This document shows positions 10,939-20,858 of a stretch of 64,000 bases of DNA, piece after piece. Below the pieces are notes generated by a model. It did no database searches and was not told the origin of the DNA. It saw nothing but the letters and a program-made list of their open reading frames with translations. Where the stretch lies: assembly GCA_003049485.1 (NCBI GenBank), contig PYST01000004.1:62001-126000 (forward strand), written 5' to 3'. The stretch's first letter is position 1, and each line of letters begins with the position of its first letter. The stretch comes from Ophioceras dolichostomum. Its lineage: Eukaryota > Ascomycota > Sordariomycetes > Magnaporthales > Ophioceraceae. The position numbers and the translations under genes are program-made.

Positions 10939-13319
10939 TCTGACCATTTTCCTTGCCTATCTTCTGCTGAGACGATCCACGATGACTATATCAACATACG
11001 CCACCATACATACGCCAAACGCCAAATGTCTTTAACATCTCAGCGCAGTGTGTCGGCGAAACACCGGCCGCTTCATCTATTTTGTTTTCTGTTCTGCTTT
11101 TATACACTTCGATACCCTCGGGAGGTCTCTTTTGAATCGCCCGCTTCCGGTTGCCCCGATGCAATCCGGAGCCAAAGCCATGAAGCGAGGATGTCAAAAC
11201 TCTATCATCGCCTCTACGATTACCGTCTCCTTTAAAGATTTCTTTTTTTTACCTCACATTTTTTCTTCTATAACTCGCAGGCGTCTGACCCTTGTTAGGG
11301 CACGCTCTTCGGGCCTATACTTTTTTTTTTTACTTTGTCCCCTCCCCAACCATGAAAGGGATCAGGCCCGACCCCCTTTTTTGACTTTGATGGCCTGGTT
11401 CTGGGGGAGGTTGACCTTTATTCTTAATTACTTTTATTCTCGGCTCGGGAGACATCGTCGTTTAGATATTTTGCTACCGGCGCTTGCTACCCGGGCCTGC
11501 ACTGGCTCTTGCGGAGATGGCAGAGCAGCGCCTTTTATTGCAGAGACCGAGAGATGACGACAGTGAACGAGGAGGTAGAAAGAGCGGAAACGTGGAGAGA
11601 GAAAGCAGAGGGCGGAAGAAAAGCAACATCCCAGCACGCAAAAGCCAAACCACGGGACTGACACATTTTGTCAACATTTGGGGCAACGCGACCCGTCCCC
11701 TCTCTTCTGTTGTGTATATCCAAAACCCAAAACAGACCTTGTCTCTCCGACCATTTTGTTACTAGATATTATTGTCACTGTACCTATCTATGCCAATGCC
11801 CCCTTCCTGTCAATCTGGGGGGGAATGGAAGGGAGGGAAGAGAGACAGGAGAAGAAAAGAAGGGAGCAAAGCGGCCCGTCGTCAGTCTGCCAACCAACCA
11901 AGCACTCATACTTTCACAAAGCAAGCACGCCATTATACACGCGCTCTTTTGTCTGTTCAAATTGCATATTTGGCACTACATAAAGCATTGCACGATAACC
12001 CCGTTTTTGTTCATCCTTGCTCTGCTCTACCTCTGTAAGGAGGAGGTTGGGCTGGGCGAGGAAGACTCGCTTGGGCGTGTGATTTTCCTTCGCGTCTATT
12101 GGAATGCAGGGGTTGTTAGATGTTGTCATCCTCCTTCTGTCTTGGCTTTCCCACCTCCCTAAAGGTACATATGGATGGATGTCTTGTTCGCCACGAGAGA
12201 GAAAGAAAGAAAGGATAGATGAGAGAGAACAGAGTTGATAATTGAAAAGTCGTAAACACTACAAAAATGAACGGCTCAGTCTGTCTTGTCTGCCCTTCTG
12301 CCAACGACCAACTGTCAAATTGTCCATTCCGTGCCTGGCATAACAGCTGGGCCTCTTTTTTTGTGTTTTCTTGGTTGTTGTTTTAACTGCCGTTGAGCCG
12401 ATGGTTTACGTGCATTTTGGTCCGATAAAATTCGCCGCCCACCCCAGTTCAGTCAGGTCAGTCAGTCCCTGGACAAGTGGAGCCAGCCTGTCGGGTGGTG
12501 GTGGGGGGTGGGCAGAAGGTTCCGACGGCGGGTTGGTGGCTGCGTCGCGTTGGTGCGTTGGAGTCATTACTGTCCCGAGAGGACTGTAATGAAAAAGCTG
12601 GGCGTCTGGAATGGTGATGCCTTGAAGCTGTGCTAAAAGGGAGGCATGCAGGTTTGTATGGTATGGTGTGCTGCTGCGACCTGCTGAGAGCTTACGGAAA
12701 TCGACGGCGCGTGTCTTTGGCGCCGCCGCCATTTGGCTCGCCGTCTTGGCTGGGCTTTCGCGAGGAAAACGTCCACGTTCGTAACTCCTTTCATACCACC
12801 ACACAGGCACACAACACATACACACACACACATCGCCGGATACAAACACACTCGACCTCCCTCCCTTCTTGGTCCTTTTTTACGAAAAAGGACGACGTGC
12901 CCTCCAATCCCGATTGACCGACGAAAACAGGCGCTCACACGCTGTAATTTCCCCCCCTGCCGCCGTTGGGGTGTTGGCCGCGGCTGCGTTGTCGATTCGC
13001 AGAAGCCACTTTCGGCTAACGCCCCACGCCCCCGGCGCCGCATGTTCGTTTGCCCTTATTATATTTTTGATTGCCATCCATCAGCAAACGTACGCGCTTC
13101 TCGTCTGTGCTGCTGGTCATCATCAGTTCCTTGGGGGATCTGATCGACCAATTCAGCAAGCGGCAGTCTGAACGCTGCTGCCAACAGCCAGGCCCAGCCC
13201 TCCCAGGAACCTTATCATCCTGAATTAAATTTTTTTTTAACCAAGATTGGAATTATTTCTTGGGGATTTATTGGGAAGGAAGGGAACAGACGGGACCGGC
13301 GCGAACTCTCCTTGCTGAA
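10939..13319. other. Intergenic region, probable 3' UTR and promoter
   Basis: Contains several T-runs and many short overlapping frames on both strands but no recognisable protein. The left part is likely the 3' flank of the mucin gene. The right part should hold the promoter of the MFS transporter gene. A short CA-rich run (acacacacacac) lies near 12805-12832. Confidence 0.45.
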
Positions 13320-15867
13320 ATGCCCGGGCCGGTGGAGCCGCACTGTGGGGCAGGCGATGTCCTCGGTGGAGGCTCAGAAGCAGAAGGTCATCAATTGGGT
13401 CATCATTCTGCTGATGTTGGTCCAGTGCCAGCAGGCCTGCAGCCTGGGGAGGACTCCCCTGACGGCCCAGCAGGCCCTGACCCAGCCGGCCCCTGGGCAA
13501 GGTCATTGCCAGAAGCAGCAGCTGGTGGTCCACTCCACGTGCTCCCACCACCGCCACTTCGTCAGAGCCCCGAGTCATCATCGTCCAACGGCGTACGGCT
13601 GACTCCGGAAAGCTCCAGCGGCTCAGGCGCAGAGCCCGTCAGCAGGAGGGGCAGGTGTGTTGTTGGTGGAACTGCTGCCACTGGGGATGGCCGCCGGCAT
13701 AGCGATATCGCCGATGACAACGTTGACGACGATGACGATGATGAAGATGAAGATGGGATCGAGCTCAGCGACCTGGTTGCCACCACCACCAGAAGGAACG
13801 ACACTGCGCGAAGCCTCCTTCTTCCCCACGGCAGAGGAAGGGGTGCCCGCAGTGATGAACGTGGCCGCGGCCGCGGCGGCGTCGGTCTCTCCCCACAAGG
13901 CCCGTTGGAATCGTCTGCTGCGGCCGGAGAAGGGCTACTAGATGACGAAGCCAATTATCGTGGTGGTGGTGATCTAGAACACGGCCACCACCGCCCGAGT
14001 CGCCGGTTGGGTGGAAGGAGGGGGCGGAGCATCAGCATCAGCACCAGCATCAGCATCAGCAGCGGAAGCATCAGCGGTGCTAGTACTGCCAGTAGCAGCA
14101 GCACGAGCAGCAGTAGCACCAGGAGGAACAGGAACAGGAAAAGGAATCGGGCCCAAGGAACTCCGGGGAGACGCGCCGCCAGCACGAGCACGGCGGCGAG
14201 CTTCCAGCGGTATACGGCTGACGAAGAGAGTGCCGTGGTCGGCAAGTTCGACCGGCGGCTGGTCCTCTTCGTCGCGTTGCTGTACCTGCTCAGTTTTCTG
14301 GACCGATCGAGTAAGTTTCCCTCTCTTTCCATGTTTACAGACCCGTCGTAACAAAACCCACTCGTCAAATTTTGGTTGTGCGAGTGTGTGGCTCTCCACA
14401 CCGGGGTCTGCTCTGTTTGCTTACGACCGAACGAATCACCATGCAGACATCGGTAATGCCCGTGTGGCTGGGATGGACGCGGATCTCCTGCCGGCGAGCA
14501 GTGATGAAGACTATGACTACTGGTACGACTGGGCCTTGATCGCCTTCTACGTCACGTACATTGGGTTCGAGTGGATGTCACTGCTATGGCGCGTCGTGCC
14601 CGCGCACATCTATGTGTCCGCGCTGGTCATGTCGTGGGGTGTCGCCGCGTCGCTGCAGGCCGTGGCGCCCTCGTACCCTGTGCTCATCGTCCTGCGCGGC
14701 CTCCTGGGCGTTGGAGAGGCCGGGTTCACGGGCATCCCGTTCTACCTGTCCTTCTTCTACCGGCGCCACGAGCTGGCCTTCCGCACGGCTATCTTCGTGT
14801 CGGCCGCGCCGCTGGCCACTTCGTTCGCGTCCAGCCTCGCGTGGGTGGTCCTCAAGCTGGGCGAGCGCGGGCCGATCGCCCCCTGGCGCCTCCTTTTCCT
14901 GCTAGAGGGCTTCCCCTCTGTCGCAGCCTCGCTTGTCGCCTGGCGCGTCATCCCAGACTCGCCGCAGACGGCGTCGTACCTGACGTCGAGGGAAAGGCGG
15001 GTGGCACGCCTGCGGCTGAGGCACGAGAGGCCGCCTTCTTCCGAGACAAGTGGTGACAGGGACGAAAAACAGCAGCAAAAGGGGGTACCGAAGGCGGCAA
15101 CGGCGGGTAAGGAGGGTAAGGGCAAAGCCGACGGTCTCAAGGCCCGCGAGGTGCTAGCCGCCTTCGTGGACCCGGTTGCCCTACTGACAGCAGCCATGCT
15201 CTTCCTCACCAACATGGCCTACAGCTCCCTCCCCGTCTTCCTCCCCACCATCCTAGAGGAGTCGATGGGCCACGACAGGCTGCGCGCCCAGCTCCTCTCC
15301 GCACCTCCCTACCTGGCATCCTTCGCTCTCGTGCTCGCGACCGCCTCCCTGTCGGACACGCTCCGGTCGCGGTCGGCCTTCATCGTCGTGCACGCCCTGC
15401 TGTCGGCGTTGGGGTACGGCCTCCTGGCCCTGTCGCAGGGGGCCCTTGGCCTGGACGCCGCGAGCCCGCTGCGCTACCTGGCCGTGTACCCGGCCGCCGT
15501 CGGCTTCTTCAACGTCGTCGTGCTGACCCTGGCCTGGACCATCAACAACCAGCCGACCGTCTCCCGGCAGGGCGGCGGCTTCGCCCTGGTCCAGGCCGTG
15601 GGCCAGTGCGGGCCCCTGGTCGGCGCGAGGCTCTACCCGCGGGCCGAGGCGCCGTTCTACACCTTTGGCATGGCCGTCTGTGCCGTGGCCATGTTCGCGG
15701 TGGCGGCGCTGGCGCTGCTGCTGCGTTGGATCTTGACGCGGCGCAACTGTGCGCTGGATCGGAAGTACAACGATGAGGAGCAGGAGGGGCTTGTCGCCGC
15801 GTCGTCCTCCGCTTCGTCAAGGAGGGGACAATGTCCATCTATGGGCGGATTTCGCTATATGCTCTAG
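13320..15867 (+). CDS. MFS transporter, anion:cation symporter (Dal5/allantoate permease-like) with long disordered N-terminus
   Basis: Two exons, 13320-14310 and 14447-15867, joined by a GTAAGT...CAG intron; 803 aa. The transporter core starts near residue 305 with KFDRRLVLFVALLYLLSFLDR, then NIGNARVAGM, the classic first-helix signature of the anion:cation symporter family. Further signatures are LRGLLGVGEAGFTGIPFYLS and WRLLFLLEGFPSVAASLVAW. Next comes a charged central loop starting PDSPQTASYLTSRERR. About 11-12 hydrophobic segments are visible. Family members carry small organic anions such as allantoate, nicotinate, pantothenate or biotin; the substrate here is unknown. The first 300 residues are unusual: Pro/Gly-rich, then an Asp/Glu run, a Ser/Ile/Thr repeat and an Arg/Asn stretch. 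The first in-frame ATG is 13320; an upstream spliced start is possible. It lies 1.5 kb from the UstYa-type gene. Confidence 0.85.
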
Positions 15868-17368
15868 ACTCTCGAGCCTGCTACAGTACACAGAATAATA
15901 CAATAATATTCCAACTATATTAGGAGCTTGGCCGGGCATCTGATCTGCCTCAGGAATTTACCTAGTGTATGGTACGCTCATACCAGGAGGCTGTCAACGT
16001 AATTTCCTCTCAGCTGGCTGGGAGGAGTCGACAGGGGCTCCGGTGCCAGAAGGAGTTCGTTGAGATTGTGTGAGATTCTCGGCGCAGACTTGCGCAGGCT
16101 TGATACACGCGTCCCCCTTCCCCATTGCGTGACTTCTTACTCTGTGGAGTCTTAGTTGGTCGGCAGGACGGTGAGTGGGAGCAGCTGCGGTGGGTTGTAA
16201 TTACCTAACCGCTCGCTATTGAAGGGCCCTCCGCCTCAATACAACGGCGGTGACAGGTCGGGAAATAACAACACCGGAGTCTGCCGTTGCAGTCGTGGGC
16301 GTGCCAATTTGATCCAGCGAAATCCATCCATCTCGGTTCTTTCCATCCCATCATCCATCGTCAATTCTCCCATCCGAGACCTCCCATCCGAGATCAATCC
16401 AAATCCATACCTTAGATACTTTCCATTTTCGTACAGAGGCTGGTAGGTACTTCCTCCATGATCCAGCCGAAAGGCCCAAACGATCGATAGAGATCCCATT
16501 CCGTTTCCATTCTGATCCGGCCGGAGCCTCCCCGCGCCGTCATCTCGCAGAGTGCTCTGCCACAATTTTCCACCACCACCCTACCTACCGACTCCTGAGA
16601 AATAGGTACCCGTCTGATCTCCCGGTTCTGGACCGGATCGGATGGGCCTTCTCCCACCAACCGGATTTTCTCCTCAGGCTGTCTTTCTTTTTCAGCTCCT
16701 CCTCCTCCTCCTCCTTTTTTCAGGGACCCCATCATCCCATCGAATCTGGTGCCTTGTGTTGTTGTGCCGCAACTCGCTGCAACCTGGGGAGTGATGATTG
16801 CCTGAAATAGTCCGGTGGTAATGTTGTGTAGCTGGAGGTGGTAGTGTGGTAGTAGGGTAGGGCTTAGGCCGCCAAAAAAAAATCCAAAAAAAACGACCAC
16901 ACCACCCACACACCACTGTACCGTCCCTTTTATTTTATTGAGGCTCTGTTGGGGGCGGTGGTTTGATTGACGACGAGACGAAAAAGCGCCTGAGGGATCA
17001 ATCATCAGTGGCGCGACCGCCACCTAGAAGTCCCCAGGTGTGAGGCACGTGACATCTCGACCTACATCTATCTAGCTACCCCTGAAGGTTCTCAACATCA
17101 ATCAATCAGACTGTACAACTCAAAGCAATAATGTGAGTGCTGAAAAAAAGAAGGACTGAAATGTATGGACCCCAGCTTCATGGCCACCAACATTCGGATG
17201 TTGGGCACAGCCGCCACCGAAGCACTCAGCCTCTAGTTCCCAGGTATTCAAGGGGAAATTAGTCCAGGGGAAGTCAAGAAGATGAGTGTATTCTCGCCCA
17301 AGCTAACACGCACTATGTGCCCAGGTCCCCAGGTAGGTTCCTAGTCCCATCAAAAGCCCTTTCTCGCC
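15868..17368. other. Intergenic region
   Basis: No supported gene between the transporter stop and the stop of the convergent UstYa-type gene. A minus frame at 16412-17023 is open for about 200 codons but encodes low-complexity Gly/Phe/Thr text across A- and T-runs, so I treat it as chance. Short polypurine and CTC repeats lie near 16695-16720. Confidence 0.45.
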
Positions 17369-18350
17369 TCACTGAGCGGGACCCGGCTCCGGCAGCACCG
17401 TCCACCCCTCAGGAGGCGTCTTCATCTCCCGAAACGCAGCCGGCTCCATCGCGTGCTCGTTGACCCACGCCAGCAGGGCCTCGAAGTCCCTGCAGACCTT
17501 CCGGTTGCCGAAGTCCGGGAACGGCTGCTCCCAGCCCTCGACCCAGTTGAAGGTGATCACGTCGACGCTGCCCGTGCACTTGAGCGCCTGGGCGAGCACG
17601 TCGAAGCAGTGGCCGATGTGGGCCTGGTGCCGCATCCCTCCGGGCCGGGCGCCCTCCTGGGGCTCGTAGTAGTGCTCGTAGGACACCTCCCGCCGGAGCA
17701 TGTCGAGGCAGTGCAGGTGGTGGAAGACCTCGGTCTGCGCGATGTAGGCGTCCGGCCCGTGGCCGAGCTCCTCGGGGATCTTGACCGCCAGGTTTGGGTC
17801 CTTGCCGAGGCGGCGGACGTCGGCTGCGGTGATGATGATGGGCCAGACGTGGTCGCCGATGCGGTGCCATTCGTCGTCGGCCTGCTTCCCCGTGCGCTGG
17901 CGGAGGATTGAGGGTGGGTTTGTGTCGTATAAGGTGCCGTTGACGACGAGTGTGGTTTTGGGGATGTCGAAGCGTTCCAGGATCGGGGCTTGTTTTTGTT
18001 TTTATCTTTCCGTAAGCAATAGAGCATCGAGCATTGCTATGACGAACACTGCTTACCTACTTACAGTAGAATGATGTTGCTTTCCAGTGGTCCTGGTCAC
18101 TGGGGGTGGGCTTTGAGGATGCCCTCATCAGCAAGATGCATGAGGTAATGAATAGTGCAACATTCACAACTGTCACCCATAGTAACAGTCGTGTCCAGAT
18201 CTTGCCCTTGCTGGGTGGCATTTTTCGAGCGGATGGTGATAGCAGAGCCTTTTCTAGGTCATCGAACTCATCACGACCGCTCGAAGAGGTTTCGTCATCA
18301 TGGACGAGTTCTTGCGAGTCAACAGACAGTCTCTCATGCTGCTCCATCAT
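17369..18350 (-). CDS. UstYa-family (DUF3328) oxidase/cyclase-like membrane protein
   Basis: Two exons on the minus strand, 18350-18065 and 17988-17369, with a GTAAGT...AAG intron; 301 aa. Residues 1-50 are a cytosolic acidic tail and 52-75 form one transmembrane helix. The lumenal domain begins SFYSPILERFDIPKTTLVVN. The two family-defining motifs are intact: H185-x-x-H188-C189 (HHLHC) and H219-x-x-H222-C223 (HIGHC). UstYa-type proteins catalyse oxidative macrocyclisation or other oxidations of ribosomal peptides in ustiloxin, phomopsin, asperipin and related pathways; that role is family knowledge. The gene is divergent from the repeat precursor gene, with 922 bp between the two starts, so the two may share a promoter region. 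The start is one of two adjacent ATGs (18350 or 18347). The family is large and not every member is tied to a RiPP, but this neighbour makes it likely. Confidence 0.9.
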
Positions 18351-18538
18351 CGCCACTACTGATTGAGAACGAAATACGATAGTGTGATAAAATAGAAATG
18401 AGAAGGGAAGTGAGGATACAGATTTGACTGGCTTTCCTGGGGAATAGCTTGATATCCCAACTGGACAGGACGGACACGGCTGTTCATTGAACCTGCCTAC
18501 CTACCTATGTAGCGAACAGTCTCCCTTTCTGCCCACGC

Positions 18539-18802
18539 TTATACAAGCTGCTCAACAAGCAAGTCCCTCGTATGAGCGCGCGCGTACACTTTACTTCTCT
18601 CGATGAGATTACACCATAAGCCATCACGAGAACCCCGTTCCCTGCTGTCCACCCCGACGGGTATGCCCTCATCGTCCTGGCTCAGTTGCACTGCGTAGAA
18701 AACTGCCGTATACCAACGCTTGCGGCCTCCAATGGTAACCCTATACCGCATAATCCTCTGCCCGTGCCCCGACGAAGATGATTCCGCAGCGGGGAGAGCC
18801 AT
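18539..18802 (-). CDS. Small hypothetical ORF inside the candidate RiPP locus
   Basis: 87-codon frame starting at an ATG (18802) and ending with TGA or TAA at 18539. The predicted peptide is basic and contains RYRVTIGGRKRWYTAVFYA, without signal peptide, membrane helix or known motif. I do not recognise it. It lies between the UstYa-type gene and the precursor, so it is recorded in case transcripts support it; it may equally be a chance frame in promoter DNA. Confidence 0.2.
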   Translation of the reverse strand: MALPAAESSSSGHGQRIMRYRVTIGGRKRWYTAVFYAVQLSQDDEGIPVGVDSRERGSRDGLWCNLIERSKVYARAHTRDLLVEQLV

Positions 18803-19127
18803 CCGATCCGTTCGATCTTCGCAGGAGATGCAGTCTAAGGGTTACAATCCTCTACGTCCGGTATATGAGAGGAGTGCGGGTGCGCCCGTACTATGGTGTG
18901 TGTTTCAAGCAACGAAAACATCGACGTCGTGACGCCGTAAGTAGTGATGGTTTGTGCTAAGTCGTGATGTTTCAGGTGTCACAGGAAATGCTTCCCGGTC
19001 TTGAGGTGGCCGACGATCGACGGCCATGAGATACTGGATCCCCAACCCCAACCCCGACTCCGGAGGGTGCGTGATGCTTTCTGCGTTTTCGGGATCGACT
19101 GCTTCCGTAAAAATAACGCGGATAGCT

Positions 19128-19134
19128 TATATAA
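19128..19134 (+). promoter_or_regulatory. TATA box of the repeat-precursor gene
   Basis: TATATAA lies 139 nt upstream of the ATG at 19273, a spacing that allows a 5' leader of about 100 nt. A strong TATA box fits a highly inducible gene. Confidence 0.5.
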
Positions 19135-19272
19135 CGACAGATGACCTACCACAGCCGCTCGAGGGTGTTGTCATCAACCTTCTTCCTCAGGCAGTGAAAG
19201 CCCTTCGTATCTAGATTATTAACATCAAAGCAAAACCCACAGCCTCGACAAAGATCAACCGAGCTCTTCACC

Positions 19273-19710
19273 ATGCGTGCGCAGTACTTCATCCTTGCTG
19301 CGGCTGTAGGCTTCGCTGCCGCCGCTCCTCTGAGTACGGCCCTTCCTACCATCCTAAAGCTTCAAGTTACTTGCAGATACTGACTGTTGGTGCTCTGTGC
19401 AGATGTCAGAGGAGCCGATGCGGAGGCCGAGGCCATTCCGTTCTACCCGAAGCGCGGGGCCGACGCGGACGCGGAGGCTATTCCCTTCTATCCCAAGAGG
19501 GACGCCGATGCTGATGCTGAGGCTGAAGCTATTCCTTTCTACCCAAAGCGCGGAGCTGAGGCCGAAGCTGAAGCTGAAGCTATTCCGTTCTATCCCAAGA
19601 GAGCGGCTGGCGCCGAGGCGGAAGCTGAAGCCATCCCCTTCTACCCGAAGCGCGGTGCCGATGCCGAGGCCGAGGCTATCCCCTTTTACCCCAAGAGAGA
19701 TCAAGTTTAG
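19273..19710 (+). CDS. Secreted Kex2-processed repeat precursor, candidate dikaritin-type RiPP precursor (core IPFYP)
   Basis: Two exons, 19273-19333 and 19403-19710, with a 69-nt GTACGG...CAG intron; 122 aa. Residues 1-19 are a signal peptide (MRAQYFILAAAVGFAAAA). The rest is six units, each ending in IPFYPKR, at residues 32-38, 47-53, 64-70, 81-87, 98-104 and 113-119, followed by a terminal DQV. KR is a Kex2 site. The spacers, 8 or 10 residues long, consist only of X-Ala dipeptides with X = G, D, E or A, the substrate type of Ste13-like dipeptidyl aminopeptidases. After carboxypeptidase trimming of KR, the product would be IPFYP. The core holds Ile and Tyr, the residues joined by the ether bridge in ustiloxin and phomopsin. 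With UstYa-type genes on both sides, a RiPP precursor is the best reading. A secreted signalling peptide is the alternative; the core does not resemble known Sordariomycete alpha-pheromones. Confidence 0.88.
19405..19698 (+). repeat. Six tandem coding repeats (X-Ala spacer plus IPFYPKR)
   Basis: Core codons lie at 19435-19455, 19480-19500, 19531-19551, 19582-19602, 19633-19653 and 19678-19698. All six encode the same seven residues but differ at synonymous positions, such as CCG/CCC/CCT/CCA for Pro and CGC/AGG/AGA for Arg. The repeats are therefore not a very recent DNA expansion. Spacer lengths are 8, 10, 10, 10 and 8 residues between successive cores. Confidence 0.95.
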
Positions 19711-20858
19711 ACGACGCCACTATCAAGATCTCCGAAGCCTCATGTCTCCGAAAAATCATGTGTCAAACGCAGAATGGGCTTTGGAAAACGACTTCGCTGG
19801 TTCTAGCTGGAAGGAAGTACCCGGTTGGGCATATTGGGGGAGTGGCAGATCGGTGGAAGAACGACCACAGACAGAGAGTAGCACCTACATGGAGTATCAG
19901 ATACGCACACTACTGAAATCTTGGACACACTCCTTGTTACCAAGCACTCGTTGACATTGCTCTTTCGATCAACGCGATAGGGCCATGAAGTTCTTGTCCG
20001 ACGGTAGTTTGCTGTGATGCTTCTGGGAATGAGTGTTCACTGTCTACCTCTCCCGATCCGTGAAGCATCGTTCCGTGTGGGTTCTCTGTAAGCTCCATGT
20101 AAGTCTCCCATGCAAGTCCCGAAAACGGCAACTCGTAAAACGTCTCGATCCCGAAAGGGAAGCACAAAGTCCGGAGTGCCAGCGGGGTTGTGTTACAAGA
20201 GACGACCGCTGTTCCCCACAGATCTTCTACAGATCTTTCCTGCCTCGGGCCCGAGTGCTGGAATGTTGCTCTGTGGACGGCAACATCCCCTTTGTCTGGA
20301 GGCCGATCTGTGATGCCGGCTGGTAAGTGATACCGCAGGTGTGCAACCTGGCCGCTTCGTGCCCGGTACAACTCTGCCACGTCAACAGCAGAGCCGGCCG
20401 TACCACATCCGTGACCTGGCCTAGCCGGTGCAGCGGACCGATGCCCAGTAGAGCAAGTGAGACCGGCTTCCTTTTCTCGGGCTAGTAGTACGCGGTGCCA
20501 AGGGCTACCTTTAGTCTGCATCCGAAGCCGCCGAGCAAATTGGGGGGCTCGATGGGTTCTCCCGACTCCGTCGGTTTCAGCCGGCATCTTGATGGAGTCT
20601 TAAGGACAGGAGATGCGAGTCTCAAGGTTGCCGCTGTGGGGGAAAGGGAGAGAGGTACTGTGGAAGAGCGATGAGACGCAGACTTCGTCGTCATAAGGCT
20701 GGAGTTTCTGTCAACTAGGTAACTTTGTTAAAGCTTCTAGCGCCTTTCAACAGTCCAAGTATCCAAAGATCATCGATTATCGACTCCAACCGTATTTCCT
20801 CACCACACAGAGGACAAAGCATCTAGGCCAGAAAGATCTGTGTTCGAAATCTGGCGTC
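19711..20858. other. Intergenic region between precursor and second HxxHC gene
   Basis: 1148 bp. A minus frame from an ATG at 20587 to 19937 is open for 216 codons and plus frames overlap it; none has a recognisable motif. The region should contain the precursor 3' UTR and the promoter of the downstream gene. Confidence 0.4.

Larger units (their letters stand above)
18351..19272. promoter_or_regulatory. Divergent intergenic region between UstYa-type gene and precursor gene
   Basis: 922 bp separating two head-to-head genes. A clear TATATAA box lies at 19128-19134, about 140 nt before the precursor ATG. A CCTACCTACC tract lies at 18491-18512. A minus ATG frame at 18539-18802 (87 codons) is in this interval and is listed separately with low confidence. 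Confidence 0.5.

Noticed and set aside
13260..13319. Start of the MFS transporter upstream of 13320
   Set aside because: The frame is open but begins with TTG, not ATG; the first real ATG is at 13320.
16412..17023. 203-codon minus frame
   Set aside because: Low-complexity content across A/T-runs and CTC repeats, no motif, no conserved structure visible.
19273..19710. Reading the repeat precursor as an alpha-type mating pheromone
   Set aside because: Kex2 and X-Ala processing are the same, but Sordariomycete alpha-pheromones carry a W-C...G-Q-x-C-W type core, unlike IPFYP, and they are not flanked by UstYa-type genes.
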